From NCBI RefSeq assembly GCF_900496995.4, contig NC_044005.1:18357363-18421362 (forward strand): 64,000 bases of DNA. The letters are read 5' to 3'. The stretch is from Aquila chrysaetos chrysaetos (lineage: Eukaryota > Chordata > Aves > Accipitriformes > Accipitridae). The notes beneath the pieces are model-generated. The model made no database searches. It worked only from the letters and a program-made list of their open reading frames with translations, and was not told the origin of the DNA. A program made the position numbers and the translations under genes. Positions 46,401 to 57,500 of this stretch are shown in pieces; position 1 is the stretch's first letter; every line of letters starts with the position of its first letter.

Positions 46401-49400
46401 ATTAGTCAGTTTGCTTCCCTGAAGTTCAACAGCATATGTAATTTGTTGTATTATCAAGACTGTGGAAATTCCCACTTATTATTACAAAACTAGTTTTCGC
46501 AGTAGAACAAGACATTCTCACACAAAGGAGCTGATACAAGTTAATACACTATCAGTATAGCTTAGCAAAAGAAAGGTATTGATATTCATGATGTCATCAG
46601 GTTTATACAGGGATGCCAGAATCCTAACTTAACTGTCCACAATGCAGTACAGTACAAACTGCTTTGCTATGAAACAATTATTAATGATTTCCTTAGAAAT
46701 GTCTAGCTATCTCTGAACTTCAGAGAGCTGAGTTCATAAAATACTTTTTTGTATTTGAAAGACTTGTGCCTTCCTTATTCTTTAAAAACAACTAACTTCT
46801 ATGACTGCAAACAAAAGTGTGTGTGTGCAAACCAAGTGGTATATTTTAATACTTCAGACAGAGAAAAAGCGTTCTGACTACTGTAAAGGAAAGCTAAAGC
46901 CAGCGCTACAGGACAGACTCTCCCATCCCACAAGCCTTGTCAGAGCACTGTTGCAGGCACAAGGAAATAGATTCAGGTCTCTCCTAACATGTGCAATGTG
47001 TTTATTCTGCACTTGCCACATTTCTCAAGATGATGAGAAACCCACCCCCTAAGGGAACTCTGTAACTTTAGAGAGAGGAAAGCAGAGAGAACTGCAGCAG
47101 CGTTTTGTCCAAATGATGGTTTGTCCTCCTCGTCTGTCTTTAAGACATAAACATATTCTACCATTTAAAAAAAAAAAACTGATAAAGTAATTATTTTATA
47201 CAGCACATGACAACCAAAAGCAATATGGAACATATGATTTCTTAAAGTGGGATCTTCCTTGTAAAGCAGTTCAGTGACCGCCCTTCGTGCAATTTTGCGT
47301 AAATACCATCTATACATGATTACCGATGGTTTTTTTGTATTTCTTACCTCATCTTCAGGATCAGGATAAGGTCTTTTACAAGTACAGTATAATCCATAGA
47401 AATTGTCATTATACTTATTTCCTGAATTCACCTTGCCCTTCTCCTAGGAGAAAAGGAAAACAAAGTCTCAATAGACAATGCAGTGAAAAACGAAAGACAG
47501 AAAATATGTATAATCTAGAGAAACCCAATTCCTGTTCCACTTTAATTCCTAAAAGCAATCACTATACTCATCAGCGTGAAAATCCAAAAAGAAAGATATT
47601 ATCCAGATACCTATTCTATACAGCGAGCAGCAGACAGGGCACTCGAGGAATACTGAAGTTCAAAAGGAAAGAGGAAAAACAGTCTTTCCAACTTTGTAAC
47701 AAACAGCAACTGTGGTGTTTGTTAAGCTACTGCTAATCCAAAACAATCTAAGAGTCTTGATCACCAACCACACCTGCCTGCTGCCATTATAGCAACGTCT
47801 GTAGATTTATTGTGCACCTTCCCCTCCATTTTTTTTAAACATCCAGATTGTGATCCAAACCCAACTTTGTTTCATCTTACCACCGAGCTTCCACTAAATT
47901 CATGTCATATAAGCCTCACTCTACAGGAGAGGATTATCTAAATTACAAAACATGCTGAATGAAATTCAATTACAGGTAATCCCATTTAAAAAAACCTGGC
48001 TAATACAGCTGCAGCCAGAGGGCTTCAGAACTGCACATAGTTGCAGCCTAAGGCCACCATCAGCCCCTGCAGAAACAGCTGTGACCATTTATGATGTTAC
48101 TACAAAATGCCTTCTACCACTATTCTGACAAAGGAAGAACAGATGATGCGAGCACCGGCATCCATGAAGTCAGCCAGATTAACGGACGGATGCTGAAGGT
48201 CACTTAACCTGTACAATTGATTTTGCACTGAACTGAAGGAGGAACAACAACCACGTGATCCATTTCATTGACTCAAATGAGAAACTAAACATCTTAAAAT
48301 TGTCACAGGTGTCTCTGTGGATATCACTCGACTGTAGCCCTAGGCTGACTAGCTCTGGATCCATCCCAGTCCTGCCAGGACAAAATGGGCATACACAAAA
48401 CCACTTGCTGTTTCTACATTTGGACTGTTACTACCCTGGGAGCAGCACTGCAGGCAAGCCAAGCAGCTTCCTGTCACTGCTTCCCAGAAGATTACTGATT
48501 ACTTAACGAGTCCAAAATGCCCACCCAGTATGAAAGCACAGGGGGCTTGATACAGTAAAAAACTATCCCATCAGTAGGCTCTGGTGACAACCTATCAAAA
48601 AAGATCAGGGCACTAATGCCACCACGAAGAAGGGGAGGAAACTGTCCCTTTGACAGCAGCACAACCCCAAATTTCCTTAATGTAACTGCAAAATTGCACT
48701 CTAAAAGGTTCTCCTGAAGCCAGCTCAAAGCTAATGAGATAATTAGCGCAGGCACCACGACGTGTTTCTGGCATTACACTGACCATGGATGCAGAACTGC
48801 TGCATTCATGGATGACAAGGATCAAACATTCTCTCTCCTTGGAACATTTCCCTTTGGTCCCTCAACAGTTTTAACTCCTGCTGTAATACTCCTGCCTTGT
48901 TTGACTTGCTGGGAAAAGCAGAAGCATCGCATGAGTCAGCACTGGCTGAGGAAAGGCACCGAACTCCCAAGACTGTTATTTTGATTCTGTATGTATGAAA
49001 CCTACGTCTGAACTTACTGGGAATAACTTGCACTGCAGATTTTTGAACTTGCTATTTCCACAGTCACAGCGGAAGTTCCTGGAAAGAAAAACATAGCATT
49101 TCAGGTTTTTTATTAACCGAAAACACATTACTTTTGTGTTCATAACAATTCCCAGCAGTTTATTAGGAGCCATAAAAATATTCTTGCAGCTATTTAAACA
49201 ATAGCATCAGTCAGAACTGGCCAAAGGGCCTTGCAGCCTTACCCTCTCACATAGCGTTCTTGGCAGATCTCGGCTAACACCATCATTTGCAACAGCGCTT
49301 GGCTGGGAGACCGCAAGGGCACAGCTAACCCCGGGTGCTGCAACTACCACACTCAACAACACGAGTATGCATTGGCAGAAGAGGAGCGTGAATTGGTTCG

Positions 49401-50491
49401 TTTCCCAAGGCTGGATCTGCGCAGCTGATTAAGCTCTTGCCTCCTCCTCAGACACCTAAGCTCTCACTTAAATAGGGCTGGCACACCAAGCGAACGGAGG
49501 AATACAGGCGCCTCAGGGACCCGACCTCAGTTGCCTGTGCAGTTTTGCTAGGGATAGTGTATTTTGCACGAGGTACACACTGGAACGCTGTCCCACCTCA
49601 CCGAAACGCGGAGGGGGCTCTGGGGAAATTCCCCTGTCTAACTCACCTCACACCACAGCCCCCCGAAGAGCGTCCCAGCAGTCGGGTCCGGGAGGAGAAG
49701 GCAAGCGGCGACGGCCAGCGTACACGCCCCGCCTCGCCTGCCCGGCCCGCGTTTCGCTCCGGGGCGGCTGTGAGGAGCCGACGGCCGGGAGAAGCCGCGG
49801 GAGACGCGCCGGGCCCAGCGCGCCGCAGGCTGAGGGGGCTCGAGCCGCCCCCACCCACCGACCGCAAGCGCGCGCGCGCGCTTCCCGCCGCCGGGGCGGG
49901 CACACGCCCGCCCCCCCCCCCCTCCCCTCCCCTCCCCGCGCGCGGCGGTACCTCTTGGTGTAGAGCTCGAAGAGGCGGTGGGTGCCGTGGCACTCGTAGC
50001 TGCAGGCCAGGCAGATCCCCGCCGGCTCCGCCCCGGGCGGCGTGCAGGTGCTGCAGGCGTACAGCGCCTGCCTCTTCACCGCGCCCTGCGGGGCGACACC
50101 GGCGCGGGCTACAGGGGCCGCCGGGGGGTCCCGGTCCCGGTCCCGGCTCAGGCCCCGGCCCCGGCCCCGGCCCCGGGCGGCCCCGCCCCCGCCCCCCCCC
50201 GCCCCCCGGGGTGCCCGGGCCCACCCCCCGGCCTGACCCCGCCCCCCCTGCCGGGCCCCGCCCCCCCGCGGCGCCGGGCCCCGCCCCGCCCCCCGCGGCG
50301 CCGGGCCCCGCCCCCACCTGGGAGTAGCTGCAGCGCTCGTGGTCGCTGCCCCCCAGCACGGCCCGCGCCTCCTTCTCGAGCTCCTCGTTCTCCGCCAGCA
50401 CCTCCGCCAAGGAGACCACGGGCTCCTCCGCGCCGCCCCCGCAGCCGCTCCCCGGCTCGGCGCCCGCCGCCGCCGCTGCCGCCGCCTCCAT
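40316..50491 (-). CDS. UBR7: UBR7, UBR-box and PHD-finger protein (complete, 11 exons)
   Basis: Exons in transcript order are 50318-50491, 49952-50085, 49018-49078, 47348-47443, 46193-46246, 44897-45002, 43463-43647, 42764-42895, 42205-42367, 41235-41296 and 40316-40408. They sum to 1260 bases, giving 419 residues, close to the 425 I recall for human. All introns are GT-AG and phases agree. The order is an alanine/glycine-rich N terminus, a UBR-box zinc finger (about 52-123), a C4HC3 PHD finger (about 142-195), an acidic Lys/Glu linker (about 220-260) and a conserved C-terminal region ending RKRRR...MQYYCS. UBR7 is a nuclear protein reported as an E3 ligase for histone H2B monoubiquitination and as a histone H3 chaperone partner. 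It is head to head with GON7. No defect is visible. Confidence 0.97.
41235..41296 (-). CDS. UBR7: UBR7 exon 10
   Basis: 62 bases encode EYNDLKTELTDYLRRFADEG and T, between acceptor CATCCAG and donor GTAAGG. It is too short to show as a separate open frame. Confidence 0.93.
42205..42367 (-). CDS. UBR7: UBR7 exon 9
   Basis: 163 bases read KMYSELEVQFLTDECDTVLA to MNRVQQVELIC plus one base. They join in phase to the next exon (EYNDLKTEL). Confidence 0.94.
42764..42895 (-). CDS. UBR7: UBR7 exon 8
   Basis: 44 codons: VVTKSEEPVCKLKELQSKEF and KKDTATFWPSNWRSKLCTCE to DCL. The donor is GTATGT. The WRSKLCTCEDC segment is characteristic of UBR7. Confidence 0.94.
43463..43647 (-). CDS. UBR7: UBR7 exon 7 (acidic linker)
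   Basis: 185 bases read VPALTKVNSLEDEG and then a Glu/Lys-rich run (EESEEQKKEIKKESEVEHQ) to SGSACPE. This is the least conserved part of the protein and probably disordered. The donor is GTAAAA. Confidence 0.92.
44897..45002 (-). CDS. UBR7: UBR7 exon 6 (end of PHD finger)
   Basis: 106 bases read HLGAVPPESGDFHEMVCQAC and then MNHCHFLWAYASQLA plus one base. They supply the last C-x2-C pair of the PHD finger. Confidence 0.93.
46193..46246 (-). CDS. UBR7: UBR7 exon 5 (PHD finger core)
   Basis: Only 54 bases: IPDEMIQCIVCEDWFHGR, with acceptor CATCTAG and donor GTAAGG. It carries C-x2-C and the conserved tryptophan and histidine of the PHD finger. Confidence 0.93.
47348..47443 (-). CDS. UBR7: UBR7 exon 4 (start of PHD finger)
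   Basis: 96 bases, phase 0 at both ends, read EKGKVNSGNKYNDNFYGLYC and TCKRPYPDPEDE. They contain the first two PHD cysteines (C-x-C). Confidence 0.94.
49018..49078 (-). CDS. UBR7: UBR7 exon 3 (end of UBR box)
   Basis: 61 bases complete the codon split from exon 2 and read NFRCDCGNSKFKNLQCKLFP, with acceptor TTTCCAG and donor GTAAGT. The CDCGN motif is a signature of the family. Confidence 0.94.
49952..50085 (-). CDS. UBR7: UBR7 exon 2 (UBR box)
   Basis: 134 bases encode GAVKRQALYACSTCTPPG and GICLACSYECHGTHRLFEL to YTK, with two bases of the next arginine codon. The cysteines and histidine of the UBR-box zinc sites are present. Confidence 0.95.
50318..50491 (-). CDS. UBR7: UBR7 exon 1
   Basis: 58 codons from ATG at 50491-50489 to CSYSQ before the donor GTGGGGG. 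The N terminus has a seven-alanine run and glycine-rich stretch unlike human, then the conserved EEPVVSLAEVL...NEELE...AVLGGSD. It is the only in-frame ATG in good position upstream of conserved residues. Confidence 0.93.
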
Positions 50492-50719
50492 CGCCGGGAC
50501 GCGAGGCCGAGGGCGAGCCGAGGCGGGAAAGACGCGGCCGAGGCGCCAGGGGGCGCCACAGCGGAAGCGGAACCGCGCGCCCCACGTGACCGGGGCCGCG
50601 CGTCACGGAGGGGAACGGCGGGGCAGCTGGCGCGGGCGGAGGGCACGTGACCGCGGGGCGGGGCGTGGCGCGGCGGGCTGCGCGCGCTACCGGGGGGGCG
50701 GGGGTTGGGCGGCGGCGCG
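50492..50719. promoter_or_regulatory. Bidirectional CpG-island promoter of UBR7 and GON7
   Basis: Only 228 bases separate the two start codons, which point away from each other. The sequence is very GC- and CpG-rich, and the island extends from about 49640 to 51250. I see no TATA box. Candidate sites are an ETS-like GCGGAAGC at 50561-50568, two identical CACGTGACCG E-box decamers at 50583-50592 and 50644-50653, and a strong CTCF-like match at 542-558 of this kilobase. The transcription start sites themselves cannot be read from sequence. Confidence 0.8.
50542..50558 (+). promoter_or_regulatory. Candidate CTCF site
   Basis: GGCGCCAGGGGGCGCCA closely fits the CTCF core (CCAnnAGGGGGCGC type) and is partly palindromic. 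It lies 51 bases upstream of the UBR7 start codon. Occupancy is inferred from motif only. Confidence 0.5.
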
Positions 50720-50918
50720 ATGGAGCTGGTGGCGGAGCTGAGGGACCGCGACGGGCAGACGCGGTCTGTGCGGGTGCCGTGCCCGGTGGAGGAGGGCGAG
50801 GGCGGCCAGCTGCGCGGGCTGCGGCGGGGCCTGGCCGAGCTGCAGGAGCGGGTGGCGGAGCTGCTGGCGCCGCTGGTGCAGGAGGAGAGAGAGGCGGCGG
50901 GCGGCGGCGGGCCGCGCG
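50720..50918 (+). CDS. GON7: GON7 exon 1
   Basis: Runs from ATG to GGGPR plus one base, before the donor GTGAGT at 50919. It encodes the globular KEOPS-binding part. Confidence 0.9.
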
Positions 50919-51152
50919 GTGAGTAGCGGGGAGACGGCCGGCGGGGGGGCGCCGTCCCCTCCCCTCCCCTCCCCTTCCCTCCCCCGGGGCGCCGCTCATC
51001 CGCGCCCCGCTGAAACCCTGGCAGGTGATGTCGAGGACGAGGAGGATGATGAGGACGAGGAGGAGGAGGATGAAGGCGAAAACAACGTCGATACGAAAGC
51101 GAGCGCCGACGACCCCCCTCCGAAGCGGACGAAAGTCGAGCAGCCCCGCTGA
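50720..51152 (+). CDS. GON7: GON7, KEOPS complex subunit (two exons)
   Basis: Exons 50720-50918 and 51025-51152 (199 + 128 bases) join through a split glycine codon to give 108 residues; human GON7 (C14orf142) is 100. The N-terminal half (MELVAELRDRDGQTRSVRVP to LAPLVQEE) matches the part that folds on LAGE3/PCC1. The second exon is a long acidic run (DVEDEEDDEDEEEEDEGENN), then KRTKVEQPR, and is probably disordered. GON7 stabilises KEOPS, which makes the t6A37 modification of ANN-decoding tRNAs. Similarity is moderate, but size, the acidic tail, the ENN-x-D motif, the intron position and the head-to-head place beside UBR7 all agree. The start ATG has a good Kozak context (GGCGCGATGG). Confidence 0.92.
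51025..51152 (+). CDS. GON7: GON7 exon 2
   Basis: Starts after CTGGCAG, completes the glycine codon and encodes the acidic tail to the TGA at 51150-51152. The 106-base intron before it holds CCCCT repeats. Confidence 0.9.
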
Positions 51153-51520
51153 GGGCCCTGGGGACTGCGTTGGGGCCTAGAAAGGGGCCCGGCAGCTGCA
51201 GCGGCCGTACGTGCCCCGGGCGGGCGGGCGGGGGCCCGCTGCTCTTCTGCTCCTCTTGGAAAAGTGGAGCGTCGGTCCCGACGCCATTGGAACGCGGAAG
51301 CCTCAGCGAAAGGACGCGCCTTGGTGTTAGCAGCGTGTTGCTTACAGAGTACCGACGTGACGCCGAGAAGAATTTTTAGTAAACTAGTTGCCAAATATAA
51401 AACTGTTCTCACAAGTCTTCCAACTGCGACGTTTTTAATGACTTTTTCCAAGTCATAGTATTTATCCACGTGACTTTAAACTTTTAAAGTAAAGTAATAA
51501 AATGTGGAGAGAGTTATTTT
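51153..51520 (+). other. GON7: GON7 3' untranslated region
   Basis: A short 3' UTR ending shortly after AATAAA at 51496-51501, the first good signal after the stop. The sequence turns AT-rich from about 51360. Confidence 0.65.
51496..51501 (+). terminator. GON7: GON7 poly(A) signal
   Basis: Canonical AATAAA, 344 bases after the GON7 stop, followed by T/G-rich sequence (GTTATTTTGTCAG). Confidence 0.65.
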
Positions 51521-54500
51521 GTCAGATATGATCTTAAAATGGTACAAGGCAACTTTTATTTGTATGGAGAGAAAGCGATTCAAGACCACCGTAGTAGTCC
51601 AATTTAAAAAACACCTGTAGGACTGTGTTCATTCCTGAACAGTCCTACAAGAGTCCTGTACGGTCCTACAATGGAAGGTTATTTTTGCCTGTCATCTAAA
51701 AGGTTTATTTTGGTCACCTATCAATCAAGTATTTTCCTGGAAAAGGTCAAAGTAGGTTGAAAGAGTTGGGAATCTTGGTTTCAAAAAATCCTGGTTTTGT
51801 GACAGCCTGGAAAGTGAGAAGTCAGTGTGACTTTGATAATTAATATTCCACAGTTCAAAAACTGCTGTCTGTCCTAAGCCTGTTTTCCCCAAGTGGTTTT
51901 TAGTTGGGTTTTTTTTCCTCTTTTTTTTCCATGCAGCAGTCAGTCTTTATATACTTTCTTCCATTACTGAGTTTTATCCAGGTTGATTTTTAGGCTCATT
52001 TGGTAGCAAAGTCAAATAAAGTGAGCATCACAGCTTAATATTCTGCCTATGCAGAACTCTCAACACTACCTAAAAATAAGAGAAGAGCAGAGTGATTTTT
52101 GGAGATGCTTTCTAAAAACAAACCTTTGGGCAGAAATTAGGGGAAATGCCATAGGGTTCTACACTGGTCACTGGAGTTTGTTTTAGAGGGGGAGAAAGTA
52201 CAAATGTTGAAGTAACACCTATGAGTACATGATATGTAACAGTTCTTGGCTGTATAAATCGGCATAACCCACCCAATCCCTCCACTAAGGTAGCTTGCCC
52301 TTTCTTTTGACGGTAATGCCGTATGTGGATTGTCATTAAGGTAACAGATGCTTCTTGCAAGGTTGTCAATGCTTCCTATATGTTACTTTAATTCCCAGTT
52401 TTTGTTTGGCGCACGCTTCTGTGAACAGGGATAAAACATTCTTGATAGCCAATCCATAGAGCTTACTGTGGAGCCCAAGAGTCTTCTCTAGCAGAAATTA
52501 ACTGACTGATTTAATAGTGCGAAACGCCTCTTTTTTTTTTTTTTTTCATTTTGATGTGTTCTGCTGGCATAGTTTGCTTTTGTATTACGGAAACTGAGCA
52601 GACCTTGAGACTTGTGTGTGGAGGACAAAGTATCGGAATAAATGATGAATTTTTATGAGCACAAAATTGTCGGCATTCATTTGAAATGGGGGACAGGGGA
52701 GTTGGAGAAGAGGTCCAGTAAACATATTTTGGACATTTTGATGTACTCTTATTCTAAGAAATTCACACACCCATTACTCTGTTAGCAGATATGACAGAGA
52801 AATAACTGAGGAGAAAAGACCAACTGAAGACTAGGGAGCTTTAGTTGCTGAGGACCTAGGGTGAGAGAAAACTACACAAATTAATTCTGATCTCTTGTCA
52901 GGCTGCAAAATCTCAAAGTGATAAAATGCTTAAAGTGTTTTAGGGCAGATGATAGATAATTTATTGAAGGAAGTGGCATTGAAGGAAGTGGCTTATCAAA
53001 ATGGCAAAGGCAGCAGTACAAAAAACCTAGCCTGATAAGTGTATCAGAAGGGCTCCTTCATGTGACCTGTGCTAAAGTGATGACGCCTTTTATGAGCTCT
53101 CTTCTGCAGCTTTGGAAGCTTGTAGAGCTACCTCTGAGAGCAGCATTTTCCTTTTTTTTCTCCCCCCTCCCAACTGTAGTCCTAAACACTCCCAACAATG
53201 GTGTGAACTGTGGGATGGCTGAAAAGCAACATCTAACATCAGGCATGAATTTGCGGCCTTTATATATAAACTTTGTGTAAGTAGTCCACTGGCACATGAC
53301 GGGCTGAAAACCTATGGTCTAAATCAACAAACCCTAACTTGCTAGTGCGGCAGTAAATTCAGGTAATACTCCAGCAATGGGGTACTTCCTTTTTCTGTCA
53401 GCCTGGACACAGTAACATGCTGCACCTGAGCTCCAGAAGATACCAATTAGCACTGGGTCAAGAACAACCACCACTCAAGTTTTCGCCTGTAAAGAATCAT
53501 TTTTAGTCCTTATTATGGCCACAAAAACTTCTAAACAATGAAAAGGGTACTGGAGCTTCGTGGGGCCTTACGTAATTCTGAACTGTTTTTTGCTTGTGAT
53601 GGAAGTGGCCTAACTCAACAGAGAACTTCATTTTTCTGAGAGTTGCTGCAAGGTAACTAGGCAGAGAGAGCTTTAGTGTGATGGGTTTGTTTTTTTCCCT
53701 TTCCCCGCTCCATATCTGGTTTAGGACCTACCCTACAGCTGTGTTCTGAACCCCTTTTGGGGAGCCTCTTTCTCCCCCAGAAGGACTGCAGTCTCCCACT
53801 TTCTCTACTGTCCTTCTAGCCAAACAACTAGGAAAAGGTACAGGGGACAACAGAGAGAACCAGCTGGTGTTGCTCACTAGTTGTGGTGCCCTTTTTCCAA
53901 GCAGCCAAGTCAGTGAAGCACACAGGTATTTCCATGGCTGTGGGAGAGGCTCCAAAATTTTCTGAAGACAGAAAAACTTAAGGTTTATATGTGTGGAGAA
54001 TATAGCAAAAGTCTGCAATTACTTTTTCAAAGCTGTCCTAGAGGATGAAGCTTTATGCATGCTGTAAGTAAGTCAACTGTGGCCCCTGCATTTTAGGTAG
54101 AATAGATAAGCCTTGATGGAAGAAAGATGGCATAATCTTCATCTCGGAGATATGCTAGTGCTTTTGTACCTTAACCAAACTTCAGGCTGGCACAGAACAA
54201 GCCTAGTTCACCACACCTATGCTGTTAGTATAGTCTGCATGTCTTACTAATAGAACTTAGTTTTACTAGCCAGAGGGGGCTAGATGAATTCCTTATCGAT
54301 AATGGGGGAGAATGCTGCTATGTTTCTATTGAATTAAGAGCTGAAGTAATACTAAAATTAAATTCTTGGTAGTATTTAGATGAGAACCAACTACTTTAGC
54401 TGCAAAACAGAATGGCAAAAACGTCAAAGCAAGTCTCCTTCACGTAGACTGGGATTATATGACATACTCTATTGTTACTGCTTTGAAATACTGAATTTGC

Positions 54501-57500
54501 TGGTATGAACAACTTCTGAGGCTAAATTCACAAGGGCATTTAACAGGTTGCAGTGTTCTGTGTTTTAAAAAAAAGTTTAAAATCACAAGCATGATATTTA
54601 TTCAGCACTCAGATAGATGGTTCCGAGGGAAAGGGGGCAATCCCATTATGCCCAATAATCAGGGCATTGTCTAAAAGTGCAAGACCTTTCCTAGTTCGCA
54701 GGAGATTCACTCTCATCATCTTCATTAAAAGGGTCTGAATGCAATTCACCCATTGCAGCCCTTGCATAATTCCTACTCATTCTAGCTTAAAAGTTAATTT
54801 ATACACAAGCTACTGCAGATACCAGATTCTAAAATACACAGTAATCTGGCAGTTAGGACATAATAATGTATCACGGGGCTTAATATATGGTAACTAGGTT
54901 AACTCCCAGCAGTGTAAACAACAGAGCATGGTTTTGGGCACAGCCACTAGCCAAAATTTACTGGGCTAGTCATGGGCTTTGAGGACTGAGAGTTGAGCAG
55001 AAGTACCTTCTTCTGGCTGTAGCATGTTCTTTCTTTCCAGAAGAAACCTGTACCATAGGGCTAGCTTTAAGCAGAGCTGAGTCGGTTCTTACAAATTAAC
55101 TATCTGATAAAGTTATTAAACTGCTTTCATGCATTAGATCATACGTAGAAAAGGGGGTTCTTATCCAAGACTGGCACATGAAAAGCAGCATATTTTAGAA
55201 ACTAATAGAATAACAAACTAGAGGGCATCCTTTTAAGAAGACAATGGACCAGGCAAGACAAAATAAGGGGAGTTAATAGGTATCCTGCACAAACTGTAAA
55301 GTTTTGTTTTAAGAATAAGTCAATCCTCATGTTTTTAATTAAAAAAGAAATCAAGCTTGCAGTTCTACTTCGCTGCTGGAAGAAACATGTCATAAGGAAC
55401 ACATTTTATTGCAACATACTTCTGTCCAAGCTTGAAGGGCTGCAGCCTGAAGTTATGCTCTTCATTGGACCTGCTCTACCATGGGAGGCCCTGAAGAACA
55501 GGCTCTGCAGCACTTAAGAAAATGCGGAAGACATTTTCCTGAGATCGGAAGGGATTGTCAGGTGAAGGTCAAGCAGCTAATGAAACTGCCCAAGACTGAT
55601 GCTCAAGCAGTCCAACAAAGCTTTATCTTGTGACACAAACACAATAAAAAGAAATCCACGGTAGGTGGCACAGAGATGAATATTAATCAACCCCGTGTTA
55701 CAGCTGCTTACTTTCGTGGCAGAAAATTAAAGCTCTAAATGATTGCTAAGCTGGTAGAAGTTAGCAATCTTCCAAGGACTTCATTACTGCCTCTATTATT
55801 ACAGCTTCTGCTTTAGGAAGCTCATCAAGATCAGGTCTGAGCTAACTCATTTTAAGTTAAAAGAGTAAGAGTAAAAAATAGCTCTCCCACCCCTAAGTAG
55901 AAGTTGTAGCAATTCATCCTTTCTGCCCACTCAGTGAAAAGAACTAAATAGATTTGTATGAACAAGTTCTAGTATAAGTTAGTCTCACATCTTTTATTAA
56001 TGCCATTGCTGTAGAAACAGATTTGCACTATTATGTCATTTACAATCAAGAACTAATTGAGAAGTACTGTAGTCTTTAAAGAGGCTGTAAAAGTTCTTTG
56101 AGCTTGATTATCCCAAAAGCTTGTAGTTTACATCAATTTGTGTTACAGGCAGTTATCTTCTGTTACTGAGAATTAGCCTTGACACTATCTACAAATCTTC
56201 AGGATAATCAAGCTTAAAGTTATTTCACTACTTTTAAAAGACTACAGTAAAAAACAATTTAATCACTAATTTTTATAGTCTTCCCTTTACTTACTCTGTG
56301 GGTGAGACTTCACCCGTTGATGTTCCACTGGTGCCAAAAATGCTGGAAGCACCAGTAGGGCTAGCTTTCCTCTACTCCTACTCCTGTTGTCTAGTATTCC
56401 TATGCACTGTTAATCGTTCATACTAATTGTCTCCATTGCTTCTTTCCACCTCAAGCTCAAATCCTTACAGACACAGCATTTGCTTGAATTAGATTGTGTC
56501 TTTCTGTAGTTAGTTGTAAAGCTCGTGCTTGTCAACAGCTTTAATCCCAAACCAGGCTTCTATGGAAAAGTCTACAAACACAAACCACTGTTCTGTAAGT
56601 CACTGCTGCACCCAGCACGTGCTCCACATCCAGACAGCTTGGCTCATCACATCAGGCACACTGATGAATTTGCTAAAGGCCACATGCTTCCACAACAGAA
56701 ACTCAGGCAGTTCTCCCTATCATTTTCTATTTTTGATGCTTCCTCTTATGTTGTGGTTCTTTAAATAACTTCATCTAGACACAACATAACTGCTCAGTTT
56801 AAAAACTAGAGCATCAAGTTAAAAACATAGTCCAGCCAGAGATATCCCCCTGTTACACAAAGGTAGAGAAATGACAAAGGGATTGTTTCACCCAGCCAGC
56901 CCCAAAACTTCAGGCTACAGACAAGTAATTAGGGCACAAAGCATAAAAGGACAAGAAAAAAGATCAGCCAAACGTCTGCACTGAGGGAAGAAGCACAGGA
57001 GAGTAAGCTACAGCAGCTGACTGCCAGCATTGCTATCTAGCAACATACACACACACAAAAAAAAAGCCATTGATATGTAGGTGCATTAACAGACTTCTAT
57101 TTATAAACATTGAAAAGTTTTTTATTTTATAGATAAATAGGATGGTGATTTTTAAAGTTAGGAAACAACACAACTTAAAAGCTCTGACTCCCAAAGACAC
57201 CACAAGTCAGAGTTTATTCTTACTCCAGCATATTAAGATGGCAGCTTCCTCCTTTTTATATTGCACTTAGAACTTAAAACCTTTTGTAAAGGCTACATTG
57301 TTTTCAGGTCCTTGCACCCGTGCTGGCACTTGAAGCCAGTGTCTCAAAATATCTCCAAATGCAAACAGAAAGTTTAATGTGTTCTAACTGCCATGCTTAA
57401 ACATAGCAACACTGAAAATAGTGTTCTCTTTCCAAAGTAAGAGAAAGCTGATATTCTCCAGGATTCTCTTAGTCAGAAATGGATTTGCATTTGTGATGAT

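Larger units (their letters stand above)
40409..50317 (-). other. UBR7: UBR7 introns
   Basis: Ten introns run from 232 bases (50086-50317) to 1574 bases (47444-49017). I recognise no transposon, RNA gene or nested gene in them. Intron 1 is extremely C-rich on the + strand and holds short GGCCCC and GGTCCC repeats. Intron 2 contains the left part of the CpG island (about 49640-49951). Confidence 0.7.

Noticed and set aside
49545..50999. Long open frames of 200-330 codons on both strands at the UBR7/GON7 CpG island
   Set aside because: They are stop-poor because of extreme GC content. The real coding parts are UBR7 exons 1-2 and GON7 exon 1; the rest is Pro/Gly/Arg-rich and runs through introns.
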